In this document: positions 1 through 8,413 of the stretch, in pieces
How the letters are laid out: each line of letters begins with the position of its first letter
How positions within the stretch are numbered: position 1 is the stretch's first letter
Source of the DNA: an uncultured Clostridia bacterium
GTDB lineage: Bacteria > Bacillota > Clostridia > UMGS1810
Reading direction: 5' to 3'
Length of the DNA: 64,000 bases
Assembly: GCA_934463165.1 (NCBI GenBank)
Contig: CAKSJG010000003.1
Location: 62,001-126,000 of the forward strand
Translations under genes and position numbers: made by a program
Notes under the pieces: generated by a model
Database searches by the model: none
What the model was told of the DNA's origin: nothing
The model's input: only the letters and a program-made list of their open reading frames with translations

Positions 1-653
1 AAATCAAACAAAATATAGCTCTTGCTTGCCAAAGAAGCGGAAGAAAAGAGTCTGACGTTAAAATTCTCGCTGTAACAAAGACCCGCACTCCCGAAGAAAT
101 AAACGAAGCGGTCCGGCTCGGTCTTACCGAACTCGGTGAAAACCGAGTACAGGAATTTATCAGCAAATATCCTCTTGTCTCCGACAAGGCAATATGGCAC
201 ATAATCGGACACCTTCAGACAAACAAAGTCAAATACATTGCCGACAAAGTATCGATGATTCATTCCGTAGACTCCGAAAAGCTTGCAATTCAGATTGACA
301 AAGAATCAAAAAAATACGGCAAAGTGACAGACATTCTCATAGAAATAAATTCGGGCGAAGAAAACAAAAACGGAATCGAAGCGCAAAAATCATTTGAACT
401 GTGCGAAAAAATATCCGATCTTGAAAACGTTCGGATTTGCGGACTTATGACAATGGCACCGCTCGGTGCAGACAGTATCACACTGCACAGGGTCTTTTCG
501 GATCTTAGAATTTTATCGGATAAAATAAAATCCGAAAACATTCCGAATGTCTGCATGAAGGAGCTTTCAATGGGAATGAGCGGTGACTATATCGAAGCAA
601 TAGAAGAAGGGGCGACTATTATTCGCCCGGGAAGATCTCTTTTTAATGCATAA
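1..653 (+). CDS. ylmE: YggS/YlmE family PLP homeostasis protein (5' end cut off)
   Basis: The reading frame is open from the first bases of the window to a TAA at 651-653, so the start lies upstream. The product is a PLP-binding alanine-racemase-fold protein that keeps free pyridoxal phosphate in balance in the cytoplasm. The near-N-terminal motif LAVTKTRTPEEI holds the lysine that carries PLP in this family, followed by GENRVQEF, HIIGHLQTNKVK and LSMGMSGDY, all typical of YggS/YlmE. It sits directly upstream of sepF as in the ylm division clusters of Firmicutes, with a 23-base gap, so it is probably co-transcribed. Only about the first 15-20 residues seem to be missing. Confidence 0.95.
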   Translation, partial: IKQNIALACQRSGRKESDVKILAVTKTRTPEEINEAVRLGLTELGENRVQEFISKYPLVSDKAIWHIIGHLQTNKVKYIADKVSMIHSVDSEKLAIQIDKESKKYGKVTDILIEINSGEENKNGIEAQKSFELCEKISDLENVRICGLMTMAPLGADSITLHRVFSDLRILSDKIKSENIPNVCMKELSMGMSGDYIEAIEEGATIIRPGRSLFNA

Positions 654-676
654 TATAAAACCAGGAGGTAATTAAT

Positions 677-1159
677 ATGAGCGGAATAATGGATTGGGTA
701 AAAAGTACACTTGGGATGCCCGAGGAGGAAGAAGATACGAATATAAAGGAATTTGAACCTGAGAAAAAGTTTTCCGGCACATCCGGTTCATACAAATCCA
801 CATACTCACCATTAAGGGAAGAAGCACCGGTTACAACTCTGCCGAAGCGAAGCAAGGTTGTCAATATCAATACAACGGCGCAGCTTAAGGTTATGATATC
901 TCAGCCTATGTTCTATGAAGACGCAAAAGAAATAATTGACTATTTAAGAAGTAAAAAGCCCGTTGTTGTCAATCTTGAAAAGGTAGACAGCCCGACAGCA
1001 CAGAAAATTGTCAACATTATATCGGGAGCGGTTTATGCACTTGACGGAAGCATGCAAAAGGTATCCGCAGGAATAATCCTCGTTGTTCCGAACAATATGG
1101 GAATTGTGGGAAATTTAAGCGATGAGCTCAAAACGCAGGGTCTTTTTGACATATTTTAA
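677..1159 (+). CDS. sepF: Cell division protein SepF
   Basis: 160 residues, the usual length for SepF, the cytoplasmic membrane anchor that binds FtsZ and arranges FtsZ filaments at the septum. The N-terminus (MSGIMDWVKSTLGMPEEEED) is an amphipathic membrane-targeting start followed by an acidic linker. The conserved SepF core occupies roughly residues 65-158, with VVVNLEKVDSPTAQKIVN and a C-terminal FIVVP-like strand (IILVVPNNMGIVG). An AGGAGG ribosome binding site (663-668) precedes the ATG. It lies in a ylmE-sepF-ylmH-divIVA run; the small membrane gene ylmG that normally follows sepF is absent, and only 3 bases separate it from ylmH. Confidence 0.96.
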   Translation: MSGIMDWVKSTLGMPEEEEDTNIKEFEPEKKFSGTSGSYKSTYSPLREEAPVTTLPKRSKVVNINTTAQLKVMISQPMFYEDAKEIIDYLRSKKPVVVNLEKVDSPTAQKIVNIISGAVYALDGSMQKVSAGIILVVPNNMGIVGNLSDELKTQGLFDIF

Positions 1160-1162
1160 GCC

Positions 1163-1936
1163 ATGAAAGAAAAAACGAAAATTATCCTTCCGTCCGATGA
1201 TGACGATATGAAGCTTACGCTTTCAAAAGCATATGACATCTGCAAAAAAGCCGAATTTTCATACGGATGCTTTTTCACGAAATTTCTTACTCCGCTTGAA
1301 GCTGCAACGATAAACGAAAGATTTCCGAAAAGTGACCCGGAGCTTCATTTCTTCGGCGGATATGACGGAGCACAAAGAGTTGTTGCAATGTTCGGTGAAG
1401 AAGATGAATACACATCATATCCTATCCGTGCCGTTAAAGTCCGAACCAAGAACCGTGAGAAGCTTTCACACCGAGATTATCTCGGTGCGGTTTTGGCGCT
1501 CGGCCTAAAACGCGAAATAATAGGAGATATCCTCGTTCGCGATGATGACGCAATTATTTTGTGTCTCGACGGATATTGCGAATACATATGCGATAATCTC
1601 ACAAGTGTGGCATCGGCGCAGGTTTCGGCAAATGCCGAATATGATTTGTCGTCTCTTAAGCTTGCCCCGAAATTTGAAAAAATTCCGAGAACCGTCTCTT
1701 CTCTCAGAGCGGACTGTGTAATAAGTGCATTTACGGGAAAATCCCGTTCCGATACCGTTCGTCTGATTGAAAGAGGGCTTGTAACTCATAATTTTAAACA
1801 GCTGAAAGCTGTTGACGCAAAAATCAAAGACAAAGATGTAATTTCCGTCAGAGGATTCGGAAAATGCAATATACTTACAAGCAATACAACAACGAAAAAA
1901 GGTCGGATATACGTAGAAATAGAAAAATATATTTAA
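1163..1936 (+). CDS. ylmH: YlmH family RNA-binding protein with S4 domain
   Basis: 257 residues. YlmH proteins are S4-domain RNA-binding proteins of the ylm division cluster; they bind the ribosome/tRNA and have been linked to rescue of stalled ribosomes as well as division. The N-terminal two thirds match the YlmH fold (KFLTPLEAATINERFP, GGYDGAQRVVAMF, HRDYLGAVLALGLKREIIGD). The S4 domain is at about residues 180-250 (SSLRADCVISAFTGKSRSDT). The start is 3 bases after the sepF stop, so translation is probably coupled. Function is assigned from family membership and context. Confidence 0.92.
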   Translation: MKEKTKIILPSDDDDMKLTLSKAYDICKKAEFSYGCFFTKFLTPLEAATINERFPKSDPELHFFGGYDGAQRVVAMFGEEDEYTSYPIRAVKVRTKNREKLSHRDYLGAVLALGLKREIIGDILVRDDDAIILCLDGYCEYICDNLTSVASAQVSANAEYDLSSLKLAPKFEKIPRTVSSLRADCVISAFTGKSRSDTVRLIERGLVTHNFKQLKAVDAKIKDKDVISVRGFGKCNILTSNTTTKKGRIYVEIEKYI

Positions 1937-1957
1937 AATTACCGGAGATGAACTTTT

Positions 1958-2422
1958 ATGATCACACCATCTGATATGCAGAACAAAAAATTTATTAAAA
2001 TACCTTTTGGTTATCAAAAGGCAGATGTTGACGATTTTTTTGAACAGCTCAAAAAAGATTATGAAAAAATTTACCTTTCCAATCTTGAATCGGGCGAAAA
2101 AATCAAATCACTTGAAAGAACTGTCCAAAGCTATAAAAGCATGGAAGAAACAATGAAAAACACTCTGCTCGTTGCCCAGACAACCGCAGATAAACTGACG
2201 TCTGCCGCAAAAAAAGATGCTGCGGCAATTGTGGGCGAAGCCGACAGACAGTCTAAAGAAATAATCGGCAAAGCCAAAGAAAATCTCGAAAAGCTTACGC
2301 ATGAATACGAAAAAATCAAAAAAGAAATTTCGGTATTTATTCTGCAGACAAAGGCTGATTTTGAAACACAGATAAAGGTCCTTGACGAAACACGCACCAA
2401 GCTTGACAAAACCGAATTATGA
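1958..2422 (+). CDS. divIVA: DivIVA domain protein
   Basis: 154 residues. DivIVA proteins are coiled-coil scaffolds that sense negatively curved membrane at the septum and poles. The N-terminal lipid-binding DivIVA motif is clear (MQNKKFIKIPFGYQKADVDD), followed by a long coiled coil rich in Lys, Glu and Ala (about residues 30-150). It is short for the family, with little after the coiled coil. The ribosome binding site is CCGGAGAT just upstream, 22 bases after ylmH. It ends the ylm division cluster; in many relatives ileS follows, but here rsmA does. Confidence 0.93.
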   Translation: MITPSDMQNKKFIKIPFGYQKADVDDFFEQLKKDYEKIYLSNLESGEKIKSLERTVQSYKSMEETMKNTLLVAQTTADKLTSAAKKDAAAIVGEADRQSKEIIGKAKENLEKLTHEYEKIKKEISVFILQTKADFETQIKVLDETRTKLDKTEL

Positions 2423-2436
2423 AAGAGGAATGTTAA

Positions 2437-3294
2437 TTGAAAAATCTTGCAAATGTATCTGTTATAAAACAAATACTGTCGGAGAGCGGATTTAAATTTT
2501 CCAAATCTCTCGGTCAGAACTTTTTAATAAACGAACATGTGCTCAATAATATGATTGAAAACAGCTGCATCGACAAAAACACAAACGTTATAGAAATAGG
2601 TCCGGGGTTCGGAACGCTTACACAAAGACTTTGTATGAATGCAAAAAAAGTTGTGAGCATTGAAATCGATAAATCCGTTATCCCGATACTTAAAAATAAC
2701 ATTTCCGATTTTGATAATCTGAAAATAATCAATGCGGATTGCATGAAAACAGACCTGAACGAGATTATAAAAGAAGAATTCGGGGGCGGAAAAACCGTAA
2801 TTGCGGCAAATCTGCCGTATTACATTACAACACCGATAATAATGAATATTCTTGAAACCGGAGTAAACATTGATTCCCTTACGGTTATGATACAAAAAGA
2901 AGTCGCCGAAAGGATCGTTGCACAGCCGGGCACAAAAGCATACGGCGCATTGAGCGTTGCGGTCAGCTTCTACAGTATACCCGAAATTATCATGACGGTT
3001 CCGCCGTCATCTTTTATTCCGCAGCCTAAGGTGTCATCATCGGTTATAAAGCTCGGAATACGCAGCGAACCGTACGTTAAGGTACGGGATGAAAAAATGT
3101 TTTTTAAAATTGTGCGCGCGGCATTTTCTCAAAGAAGAAAAACTCTTCAGAATGCTCTTGCAAATAATCCCGAAATACCTGCAGATAAAGAAAAAATCGG
3201 AAATATTTTAAATTCCATGGAGCTTGATATAAAAATACGCGGCGAAAGCCTTTCATCAGAGCAATTTGCCGCGCTGTCGGATATGTTATTATAA
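2437..3294 (+). CDS. rsmA: 16S rRNA dimethyladenosine transferase RsmA (KsgA)
   Basis: 285 residues. RsmA uses S-adenosylmethionine to dimethylate two adjacent adenosines in the 3' hairpin of 16S rRNA, a late step of small-subunit assembly. Visible motifs are SLGQNFL near residue 24, the SAM-binding loop VIEIGPGFGTLT (51-62), the acidic SIEID strand, the catalytic NLPYY (125-129), and FSQRRKTL near the C-terminus. The start is a TTG at 2437, supported by AAAGAGGA at 2422-2429 with normal spacing; no ATG gives the conserved N-terminus. It follows divIVA by 14 bases and is the last gene before a strong hairpin terminator. Confidence 0.96.
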   Translation: MKNLANVSVIKQILSESGFKFSKSLGQNFLINEHVLNNMIENSCIDKNTNVIEIGPGFGTLTQRLCMNAKKVVSIEIDKSVIPILKNNISDFDNLKIINADCMKTDLNEIIKEEFGGGKTVIAANLPYYITTPIIMNILETGVNIDSLTVMIQKEVAERIVAQPGTKAYGALSVAVSFYSIPEIIMTVPPSSFIPQPKVSSSVIKLGIRSEPYVKVRDEKMFFKIVRAAFSQRRKTLQNALANNPEIPADKEKIGNILNSMELDIKIRGESLSSEQFAALSDMLL

Positions 3295-3310
3295 AAAAAT
3301 TCATCCAAAC

Positions 3311-3360
3311 GGAAAAACAGAGTCATAACGCGGGGGGAATAGCGCTGACTCTGTTTTTCC
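3311..3360. terminator. Hairpin between rsmA and the convergent pseudouridine synthase gene
   Basis: A perfect 15-base inverted repeat, GGAAAAACAGAGTCA at 3311-3325 and its complement at 3346-3360. The T-run of a terminator is built into the 3' arm (CTGTTTTTCC). It lies 17 bases after the rsmA stop and between convergent genes, so it can serve both strands. The 20-base loop contains GCGGGGGGAATAGCGC, an unusual G6 tract. Confidence 0.75.
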
Positions 3361-3395
3361 TCGTTTTAAGGATTTTATAAGTTTATGGAGATTGG

Positions 3396-3435
3396 TGTAG
3401 AAAATGAAAACGGGGGGAGCGTTTCCCTATCTACA
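3396..3435. other. Second G-rich-loop hairpin
   Basis: TGTAGA (3396-3401) pairs with TCTACA (3430-3435), and inside it AAACG pairs with CGTTT around a loop CGGGGGGAGCG. It repeats the GGGGGGA loop of the preceding terminator hairpin. No gene covers it. It may be a structured 3' end, part of a small RNA, or a decayed terminator. Confidence 0.35.
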
Positions 3436-3515
3436 AGTATATAATATCATAAATCTGTTAACAGATTATGAATAAATTGTGAACAAATTGTAAACATTTT
3501 CAAAAATCCACCTTT

Positions 3516-4466
3516 TTATTTCAAAAATTTCAAAAATGGAACATTTTTCACCTCAAATATTTTGTCATTTAAGTACGAAAGAGCGTTTTTATCGACAAAT
3601 TCAAACTTTAATTTATATGAATACAGCGCCTGATGCTTCATTGCAAATTGTTTATTCCAATCATTTGTGCCGTATTTTCCGTCTCCGACAAGAGGATGAC
3701 CGATATATGCCATGTGAGCACGAATCTGGTGCGTCCTTCCGGTGAGCAGATCAACCTCAACAAGAGAGCTTATTTTCCCCTCTTTCAGAACTTTATAATG
3801 AGTTATTGCCTTTTTACCTCCGCTTGACGCGTTATTTTCCACATAAACACGGTTTTGGCTTTCGTTTTTTGCTATATAATTGCAGATTGTATCCTCCTTT
3901 TTAGGAAGATGTCCGCAAACCAAACACAAATAAGTCTTTTTTATTTCGCGGTTTTTAATTTTTTCATTCATAATCCGAAGCGTTTCGGCGTTTTTTGCCG
4001 CAATTACAATTCCTCCGGTATTACGGTCTATTCTGTTGCACAATGCCGGCACAAACGAATTTTCGCTTTCCGGGTCATATTCATTGTTTCGCCAAAGATA
4101 AGCCTTTATATTGTTTATAAGCGTGTTTATGCTTTCGTTGGAATCTTCGTGAACAAGCATCCCGACAGGCTTGTCGGCAAGAATTATGTTTTCATCTTCA
4201 TAAACCACAGACAGCTTCGGCGTAAGCTTTTTAAATTCGTTTTCATTGTTTTTGCCGTCATCAAAAAATTCATCGTTTATATACAGCTCCAGGACATCAC
4301 CGAGCTTTAAAATATATTTTTCATCGCTCTTTTTTCCGTTAAGCTTCACTCTTTTTTTTCTGATGTATTTATAAAGAAGCGACCCCGGAATGGCAGGCAT
4401 CAGCTTAAACAAAAATTTATCAAGTCTTTGCCCGGCATCATTTTTCTGAACAACTATCCTCTTCAT
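3516..4466 (-). CDS. RluA family 23S rRNA pseudouridine synthase
   Basis: 316 residues from ATG 4466; an upstream in-frame TTG would place the AAGGAG site inside the gene, so the ATG is preferred. These enzymes isomerise specific uridines in large-subunit rRNA. There is an N-terminal S4 RNA-binding domain (AGQRLDKFLFKLMPAIPGSL, about residues 11-65), then the catalytic domain with the motif NRIDRNTGG, whose Asp147 is the expected nucleophile (family consensus HRLDRxTSG), and GRTHQIRAH at the second signature. RluC/RluD subtypes cannot be separated with certainty; the overall layout is RluC-like. It is transcribed alone, convergent with rsmA. Confidence 0.92.
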   Translation of the reverse strand: MKRIVVQKNDAGQRLDKFLFKLMPAIPGSLLYKYIRKKRVKLNGKKSDEKYILKLGDVLELYINDEFFDDGKNNENEFKKLTPKLSVVYEDENIILADKPVGMLVHEDSNESINTLINNIKAYLWRNNEYDPESENSFVPALCNRIDRNTGGIVIAAKNAETLRIMNEKIKNREIKKTYLCLVCGHLPKKEDTICNYIAKNESQNRVYVENNASSGGKKAITHYKVLKEGKISSLVEVDLLTGRTHQIRAHMAYIGHPLVGDGKYGTNDWNKQFAMKHQALYSYKLKFEFVDKNALSYLNDKIFEVKNVPFLKFLK

Positions 4467-4600
4467 TGCTGTATATTTTCTCCTTTTGTTTTTCAATATG
4501 CAGATAATTGTAAAATTACAAAATATCTTATTTAATACACCTTCTACGATATCATTTTATTTGCCTTTTATATGGTAAACAGATTTAAATGTTTTTCATC

Positions 4601-4756
4601 GGAACGGTGTGGGCACCGTTCCCTACAAATAAATTGACAGGTATAGTTCCCTATTAATTGTATTTGCTTAAACAAAATTAACTAATATGATTCTATTTAT
4701 TAAATTGCTAATATTTAATAATGACTACGTAGGGAACACTGACCACAGCGTTTCGC
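4601..4756. repeat. MITE-like palindromic repeat, family R2, copy 1 (fills the 4467-4839 gap)
   Basis: The 373-base spacer between two leftward genes holds one copy of a repeat seen also at 13.59 and 14.13 kb. It begins with the self-complementary GGAACGGTGTGGGCACCGTTCC, continues with AATAAATTGACAGGTATA, and ends with CTACGTAGGGAACACTG and an imperfect CAGCGTTTCGC. The ends are inverted with respect to each other (GGAACGGTG against CAGCGTTCC). No protein is encoded. This copy has more changes at its right end than the other two. Confidence 0.75.
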
Positions 4757-4839
4757 AAAAATTTATTCACATTTTTTACATTTTGTATTTTACAATCATC
4801 TATTTTTCAATACGGTTAATTGTAAAATACAAGATTACA

Positions 4840-5595
4840 TTATATAACCGCAAATTCACTGAAAACATCCTCAATTTCACATTCCAATTCAAAAACGGAT
4901 TCTCCGTCATCATAAAGCACCGCGCGAACAATATTTTCCGTCTCCGCAAAATCCGTCGCACCTGCCCCGTACCCGCATGCTGTCACCGTTCCGCTGCAGC
5001 GGCTTTGCGGCTCCGCGCCGAGAGTGCTCAAAAGAGCTGCCCCTTCCAATGTTATAAGCCTATTTCTGATATCAGAATCAATAAATGGTATCCCGCGTTT
5101 CTTGCATATATATTCCGCAGCGCCGTCTTCAAAATCTTTTGCGCCCTTTTTCAGCCCAGAAACTGCAACACATTCAATTTTCATGCTTTCAATCAATGCA
5201 CGGCATACTGTCGTTTCACACAAAGAACGCATACCAATCATGCATATGCCTCGCGCCTCATCTTCGCTGCATCCGTGTATTTCGGCATATGCCGACAAAA
5301 CGGTATTACACCATGACATCATTTTATTTTTTTCATCATCATCCAGCCTTGATTCTGATATCAGTTTTGTTGCTTCGGTCATACTGCATTCGTCATTTCT
5401 GTCTCCGATGTCAATATGAACCAACAGTCCTTCCCCGGATCCTCTTCTCACATTTTCCGTGCTTATCTGAGCGTCAGGAAAAATTGATTTTGATATCTTC
5501 TCTGCCAAAGCCATATTTTTTGTCATATCGCAAAGAGCTCCGAGTGCCATACAGGTATCGAATCCCGAATAGCTGTCAAAAAAAAGCATTCTCAT
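4840..5595 (-). CDS. LarC-like protein, N-terminal domain only, diverged
   Basis: 251 residues. LarC inserts nickel into the pyridinium dithiocarboxylate cofactor of lactate racemase, acting as a CTP-dependent cyclometallase. The match is to its N-terminal (DUF111) half: MRMLFFDSYSGFDTCMALGA resembles LarC's YFDCFSGISGDM..GAL start, and GYGAGATDFAETENIVRAVL is close to its GYGxGxRDF signature. The HFHEVGA-type histidine motif is not present (GICMIGMRS instead), and the protein stops at ELECEIEDVFSEF, just where the C-terminal half would begin. No continuation is seen in any frame downstream. It is probably a repurposed or decaying homologue. It follows the TPR gene by 14 bases as last gene of a three-gene operon. 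Confidence 0.65.
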   Translation of the reverse strand: MRMLFFDSYSGFDTCMALGALCDMTKNMALAEKISKSIFPDAQISTENVRRGSGEGLLVHIDIGDRNDECSMTEATKLISESRLDDDEKNKMMSWCNTVLSAYAEIHGCSEDEARGICMIGMRSLCETTVCRALIESMKIECVAVSGLKKGAKDFEDGAAEYICKKRGIPFIDSDIRNRLITLEGAALLSTLGAEPQSRCSGTVTACGYGAGATDFAETENIVRAVLYDDGESVFELECEIEDVFSEFAVI

Positions 5596-5609
5596 ATGAT
5601 AATTCCTTC

Positions 5610-6446
5610 TTAATCTAATTTATTCTCAACTCTCGAAAGTGCATTTTCCACAGTTGTAAGCTTAACCGTGGAAAGATACTTTTCGGGGCAGCCGAGTGCC
5701 CTTTTATAATATTTTTCTGCCACTTTTAAATTGCCCTCATCTTCCAATACCATACCGTAGTTATAATATGCTTCAATAAATTCGGGCGTTGTTTTTTTAA
5801 AAAGTTTCTCATATATTTCTTCCGCCTTTTTGAGATCGCCGAGTCTGTAATAAACAAGCCCCAGGTTATCAAGTATACTTGCGTCATCAGGGCTGAAATC
5901 CGCCCCCTCAATGCAAAACTCCTTTGCCTTTTCAAGATTATTGTTCATTATATAAAATATGCCAAGCGTCGCATAATGAACCGTAGAACGGTAACCCTGA
6001 TCGTAAACATCTTCCATTCTCTCAATTGCGGATTCAAGATCATTTCTTTTCCAGTCTATTATCGCTCTGTTTAAGTTTGCCGCAAGTATGTTGTCCTTGG
6101 TAAGCTGTGCCTTGTTCTTATAGAGAACTCCGCTGATGAGCTTGTCGGCACGTGAAAGCTGACCGTCACGTATAAGCAAATATGCATATATAAGAATCTG
6201 CTGCGGCTTCATTCTGCCGGTTTTATATGATTTTTCAAGCCATTTAAAACCCTCGTCATGGTCGTTAAAATATTTTTTTCTTCCCATTATATTATATATT
6301 GCTGGTCTGAGATACAAAAAGAGAGCAATCACAAAAAGGATCACAACTCCAAATCCGTAGGCAGGTCCGAGTGTGTTGAAAGCAAATGTTGTTACCGCAT
6401 ACGGTATAACTATGCATAAAATTACCGTTAAAATTTTATTAATCAT
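5610..6446 (-). CDS. Membrane-anchored tetratricopeptide repeat protein
   Basis: 278 residues. Two hydrophobic segments near the N-terminus (about residues 4-24 and 30-47) are followed by a cytoplasmic or external helical region with at least three TPR units, for example ASILDNLGLVYYRLGDLKKA and EAYYNYGMVLEDEGNLKVA. TPR domains bind other proteins; no catalytic motif is visible and I cannot name a specific role. It lies between comM and the LarC-like gene on the same strand with short gaps (24 and 14 bases), so it is probably co-transcribed with both. Confidence 0.8.
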   Translation of the reverse strand: MINKILTVILCIVIPYAVTTFAFNTLGPAYGFGVVILFVIALFLYLRPAIYNIMGRKKYFNDHDEGFKWLEKSYKTGRMKPQQILIYAYLLIRDGQLSRADKLISGVLYKNKAQLTKDNILAANLNRAIIDWKRNDLESAIERMEDVYDQGYRSTVHYATLGIFYIMNNNLEKAKEFCIEGADFSPDDASILDNLGLVYYRLGDLKKAEEIYEKLFKKTTPEFIEAYYNYGMVLEDEGNLKVAEKYYKRALGCPEKYLSTVKLTTVENALSRVENKLD

Positions 6447-6470
6447 TTTTTCCTCCGATTTAATATATGT

Positions 6471-8006
6471 CTATTTAAACCAAAATTTGCCGTCAAGGCT
6501 TCTGTAACGTATTGCCTCTGCAATATGTATGGGCAAAATATCTTTTTCGCCCTCAAGATCGGCAATCGTTCTTGAAACTTTCAGAATCCTTGCATGAGCA
6601 CGGGCGCTTAAGCCAAGCTTTAAAAAAACATTTTTTAAAAGCTCTTTGCTCTCATCGGATATTCTGCAAAATTCATCTATTCCCGCTGCGGTAAGCTGTG
6701 AATTGGAATATATCTTCATTCCTCTGTAACGTTCGAGCTGGATTTCACGCGCCTTTTGCACGCGCTCCTTTATCGCTGCCGAGCTCTCCCCTTTTTTATA
6801 TGAAGAAAGTTCATCATATTTTACGGACGAAACCTGAATCTGAATGTCGAATCTGTCGAGCATGGGCCCCGAAATTTTACCGAGGTAATTTCGGATTGAC
6901 TGTAAAGTGCATGTACATTCACGAGTGCTGTCTCCGTAATAACCGCATTTACATGGATTCATACTTGCAACAAGCATTGCCGCCGCAGGAAACGTTGCGC
7001 ACCCTGCCACTCTCGATACGGTAAAAACACCGTCCTCAAGCGGCTGCCGCATTGCATCTATGGTGTCTTTTCTAAACTCCGGAAATTCATCAAGAAACAA
7101 AACTCCTCTGTGCGCAAGGCTGATCTCTCCCGGCCGCGGAATTGAGCCTCCTCCGGTTATGCTGACGTTTGAAACTGTATGATGAGGGCTTCTGAACGGT
7201 CTCTTTGTTATAAGTGAAGTATGCGGCGGAAGCAACCCTGCAATGGAATATATTTTTGTGACTTCCAAAGCTTCCTCAAAAGAAAGATCGGGCAATATTG
7301 ACGGCAGCCTTTTTGCAAGCATGGTCTTTCCGGAACCCGGAGATCCGATCATCAGGCAATTATGCGCGCCTGCCGAAGCAACCTCAAGCGCTCTCTTTGC
7401 GCTCTCCTGCCCCTTAACATCGGCGAAATCTTCTGCATATTTTGTGCTTTCACTGAAGATTTTATCCACATCGACAAGGGTTTTCTCCATCTTTTCTCCA
7501 CCACCGAGATGCGCTGCAACCTGCTCTAAATTTTCAGCTCCGAACACATCTATATCCGCTATTACCGCGGCTTCATATGCATTTTCCTTAGGAACGATAA
7601 TCTTTTTAAATCCGTGACTTCTTGCCTCAAGCGCAAGCGGCAAAACACCGTCCGCCCTGCGTATGCTTCCGTCAAGTGCAAGTTCACCGATAATAAAATA
7701 TTCTCCCGTATTCTCGCTGACAATCTGACCGGAAGCCGTAAGAATCGCAACAGTTATAGGTAAATCCAGATACGCACCGTTCTTTTTTGTGCTTGCGGGC
7801 GCAAGATTTACGACAATCCTTTTTTGCGGAAGAGCAAAGCCGCTGTTTTTAAGCGCCGACTTTACCCTTTCTTTAGATTCTTTAACGGCAGTATCGGCAA
7901 GCCCGACTATATCTATGCCCGGCAAACCCGCGTACAAATCCGTTTCAACTGTTATTATATATCCTTCCAGTCCGAACAATGCGCCGGAATTTACTTTCGA
8001 TATCAT
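6471..8006 (-). CDS. comM: YifB/ComM family Mg-chelatase-like AAA+ ATPase
   Basis: 511 residues, full length. ComM-type proteins are hexameric helicases that extend heteroduplex joints during natural transformation; in species not known to be competent the role is unclear. The N-terminal ComM domain (VETDLYAGLPGIDIVGLAD) is followed by the Mg-chelatase AAA+ core: Walker A GSPGSGKT near residue 220, RPFRSPHHT, the Walker B region GVLFLDEFPEF, and a zinc-like cysteine cluster (CKCGYYGDSTRECTC). The C-terminal helical domain contains LGLSARAHARILKVSRTIAD. The ATG has an AAAGGGGAA site upstream. It is the first gene of the comM-TPR-LarC-like run. Confidence 0.93.
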   Translation of the reverse strand: MISKVNSGALFGLEGYIITVETDLYAGLPGIDIVGLADTAVKESKERVKSALKNSGFALPQKRIVVNLAPASTKKNGAYLDLPITVAILTASGQIVSENTGEYFIIGELALDGSIRRADGVLPLALEARSHGFKKIIVPKENAYEAAVIADIDVFGAENLEQVAAHLGGGEKMEKTLVDVDKIFSESTKYAEDFADVKGQESAKRALEVASAGAHNCLMIGSPGSGKTMLAKRLPSILPDLSFEEALEVTKIYSIAGLLPPHTSLITKRPFRSPHHTVSNVSITGGGSIPRPGEISLAHRGVLFLDEFPEFRKDTIDAMRQPLEDGVFTVSRVAGCATFPAAAMLVASMNPCKCGYYGDSTRECTCTLQSIRNYLGKISGPMLDRFDIQIQVSSVKYDELSSYKKGESSAAIKERVQKAREIQLERYRGMKIYSNSQLTAAGIDEFCRISDESKELLKNVFLKLGLSARAHARILKVSRTIADLEGEKDILPIHIAEAIRYRSLDGKFWFK

Positions 8007-8413
8007 AATAATATTCCCCTTTGTTTTATTACAACATATATTTTAACACAATTTATCAAATTTTTCTATATAAAATATGATGAATTTTCTTGATTTTTTT
8101 GCAAATTTCATAAAATTTACATAATTAACGGTTTTATTATTAAATTCTTCCATAAAAATAATCGAATTATCGGTCATAAGTTCAAGTATCTTGGATTTAT
8201 TTATCACTTGGACATTTTTATAACGTCAAAAGTCCAAATTTTTCAAAAATGAATTTTGCCTTAAATGTAATTTTTGTTGAAAAAGCGCTCAACCGTACGA
8301 TTTTTTGAATTTTAAATTTATTTTATAAAGTTCAGGTTGATTGTATTTTTATAAAATCTTATAATTTTATTTGCAAAAAACAAAAGGATTAAGGATTTTA
8401 GGAGGAGATTTAG
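8007..8413 (+). promoter_or_regulatory. spo0A control region with sigma-A-type promoter
   Basis: This 407-base divergent spacer has no gene. A good vegetative promoter is TTGATT at 8337-8342, a 17-base spacer, and TATAAT at 8360-8365, followed by GGAGGAG at 8401-8407 before the TTG start. TTTTTGTTGAAAAAG at 8271-8285 differs by one base from the core of a Spo0A (0A) box, TTGTCGAA, and could mark autoregulation; that is weak evidence. The rest is AT-rich and featureless to me. Confidence 0.65.

Noticed and set aside
4687..5316. Open frame of 209 codons on the plus strand
   Set aside because: It begins in the R2 repeat spacer and lies antisense to the LarC-like gene; composition is His/Tyr/Phe-rich and it has no ribosome binding site.
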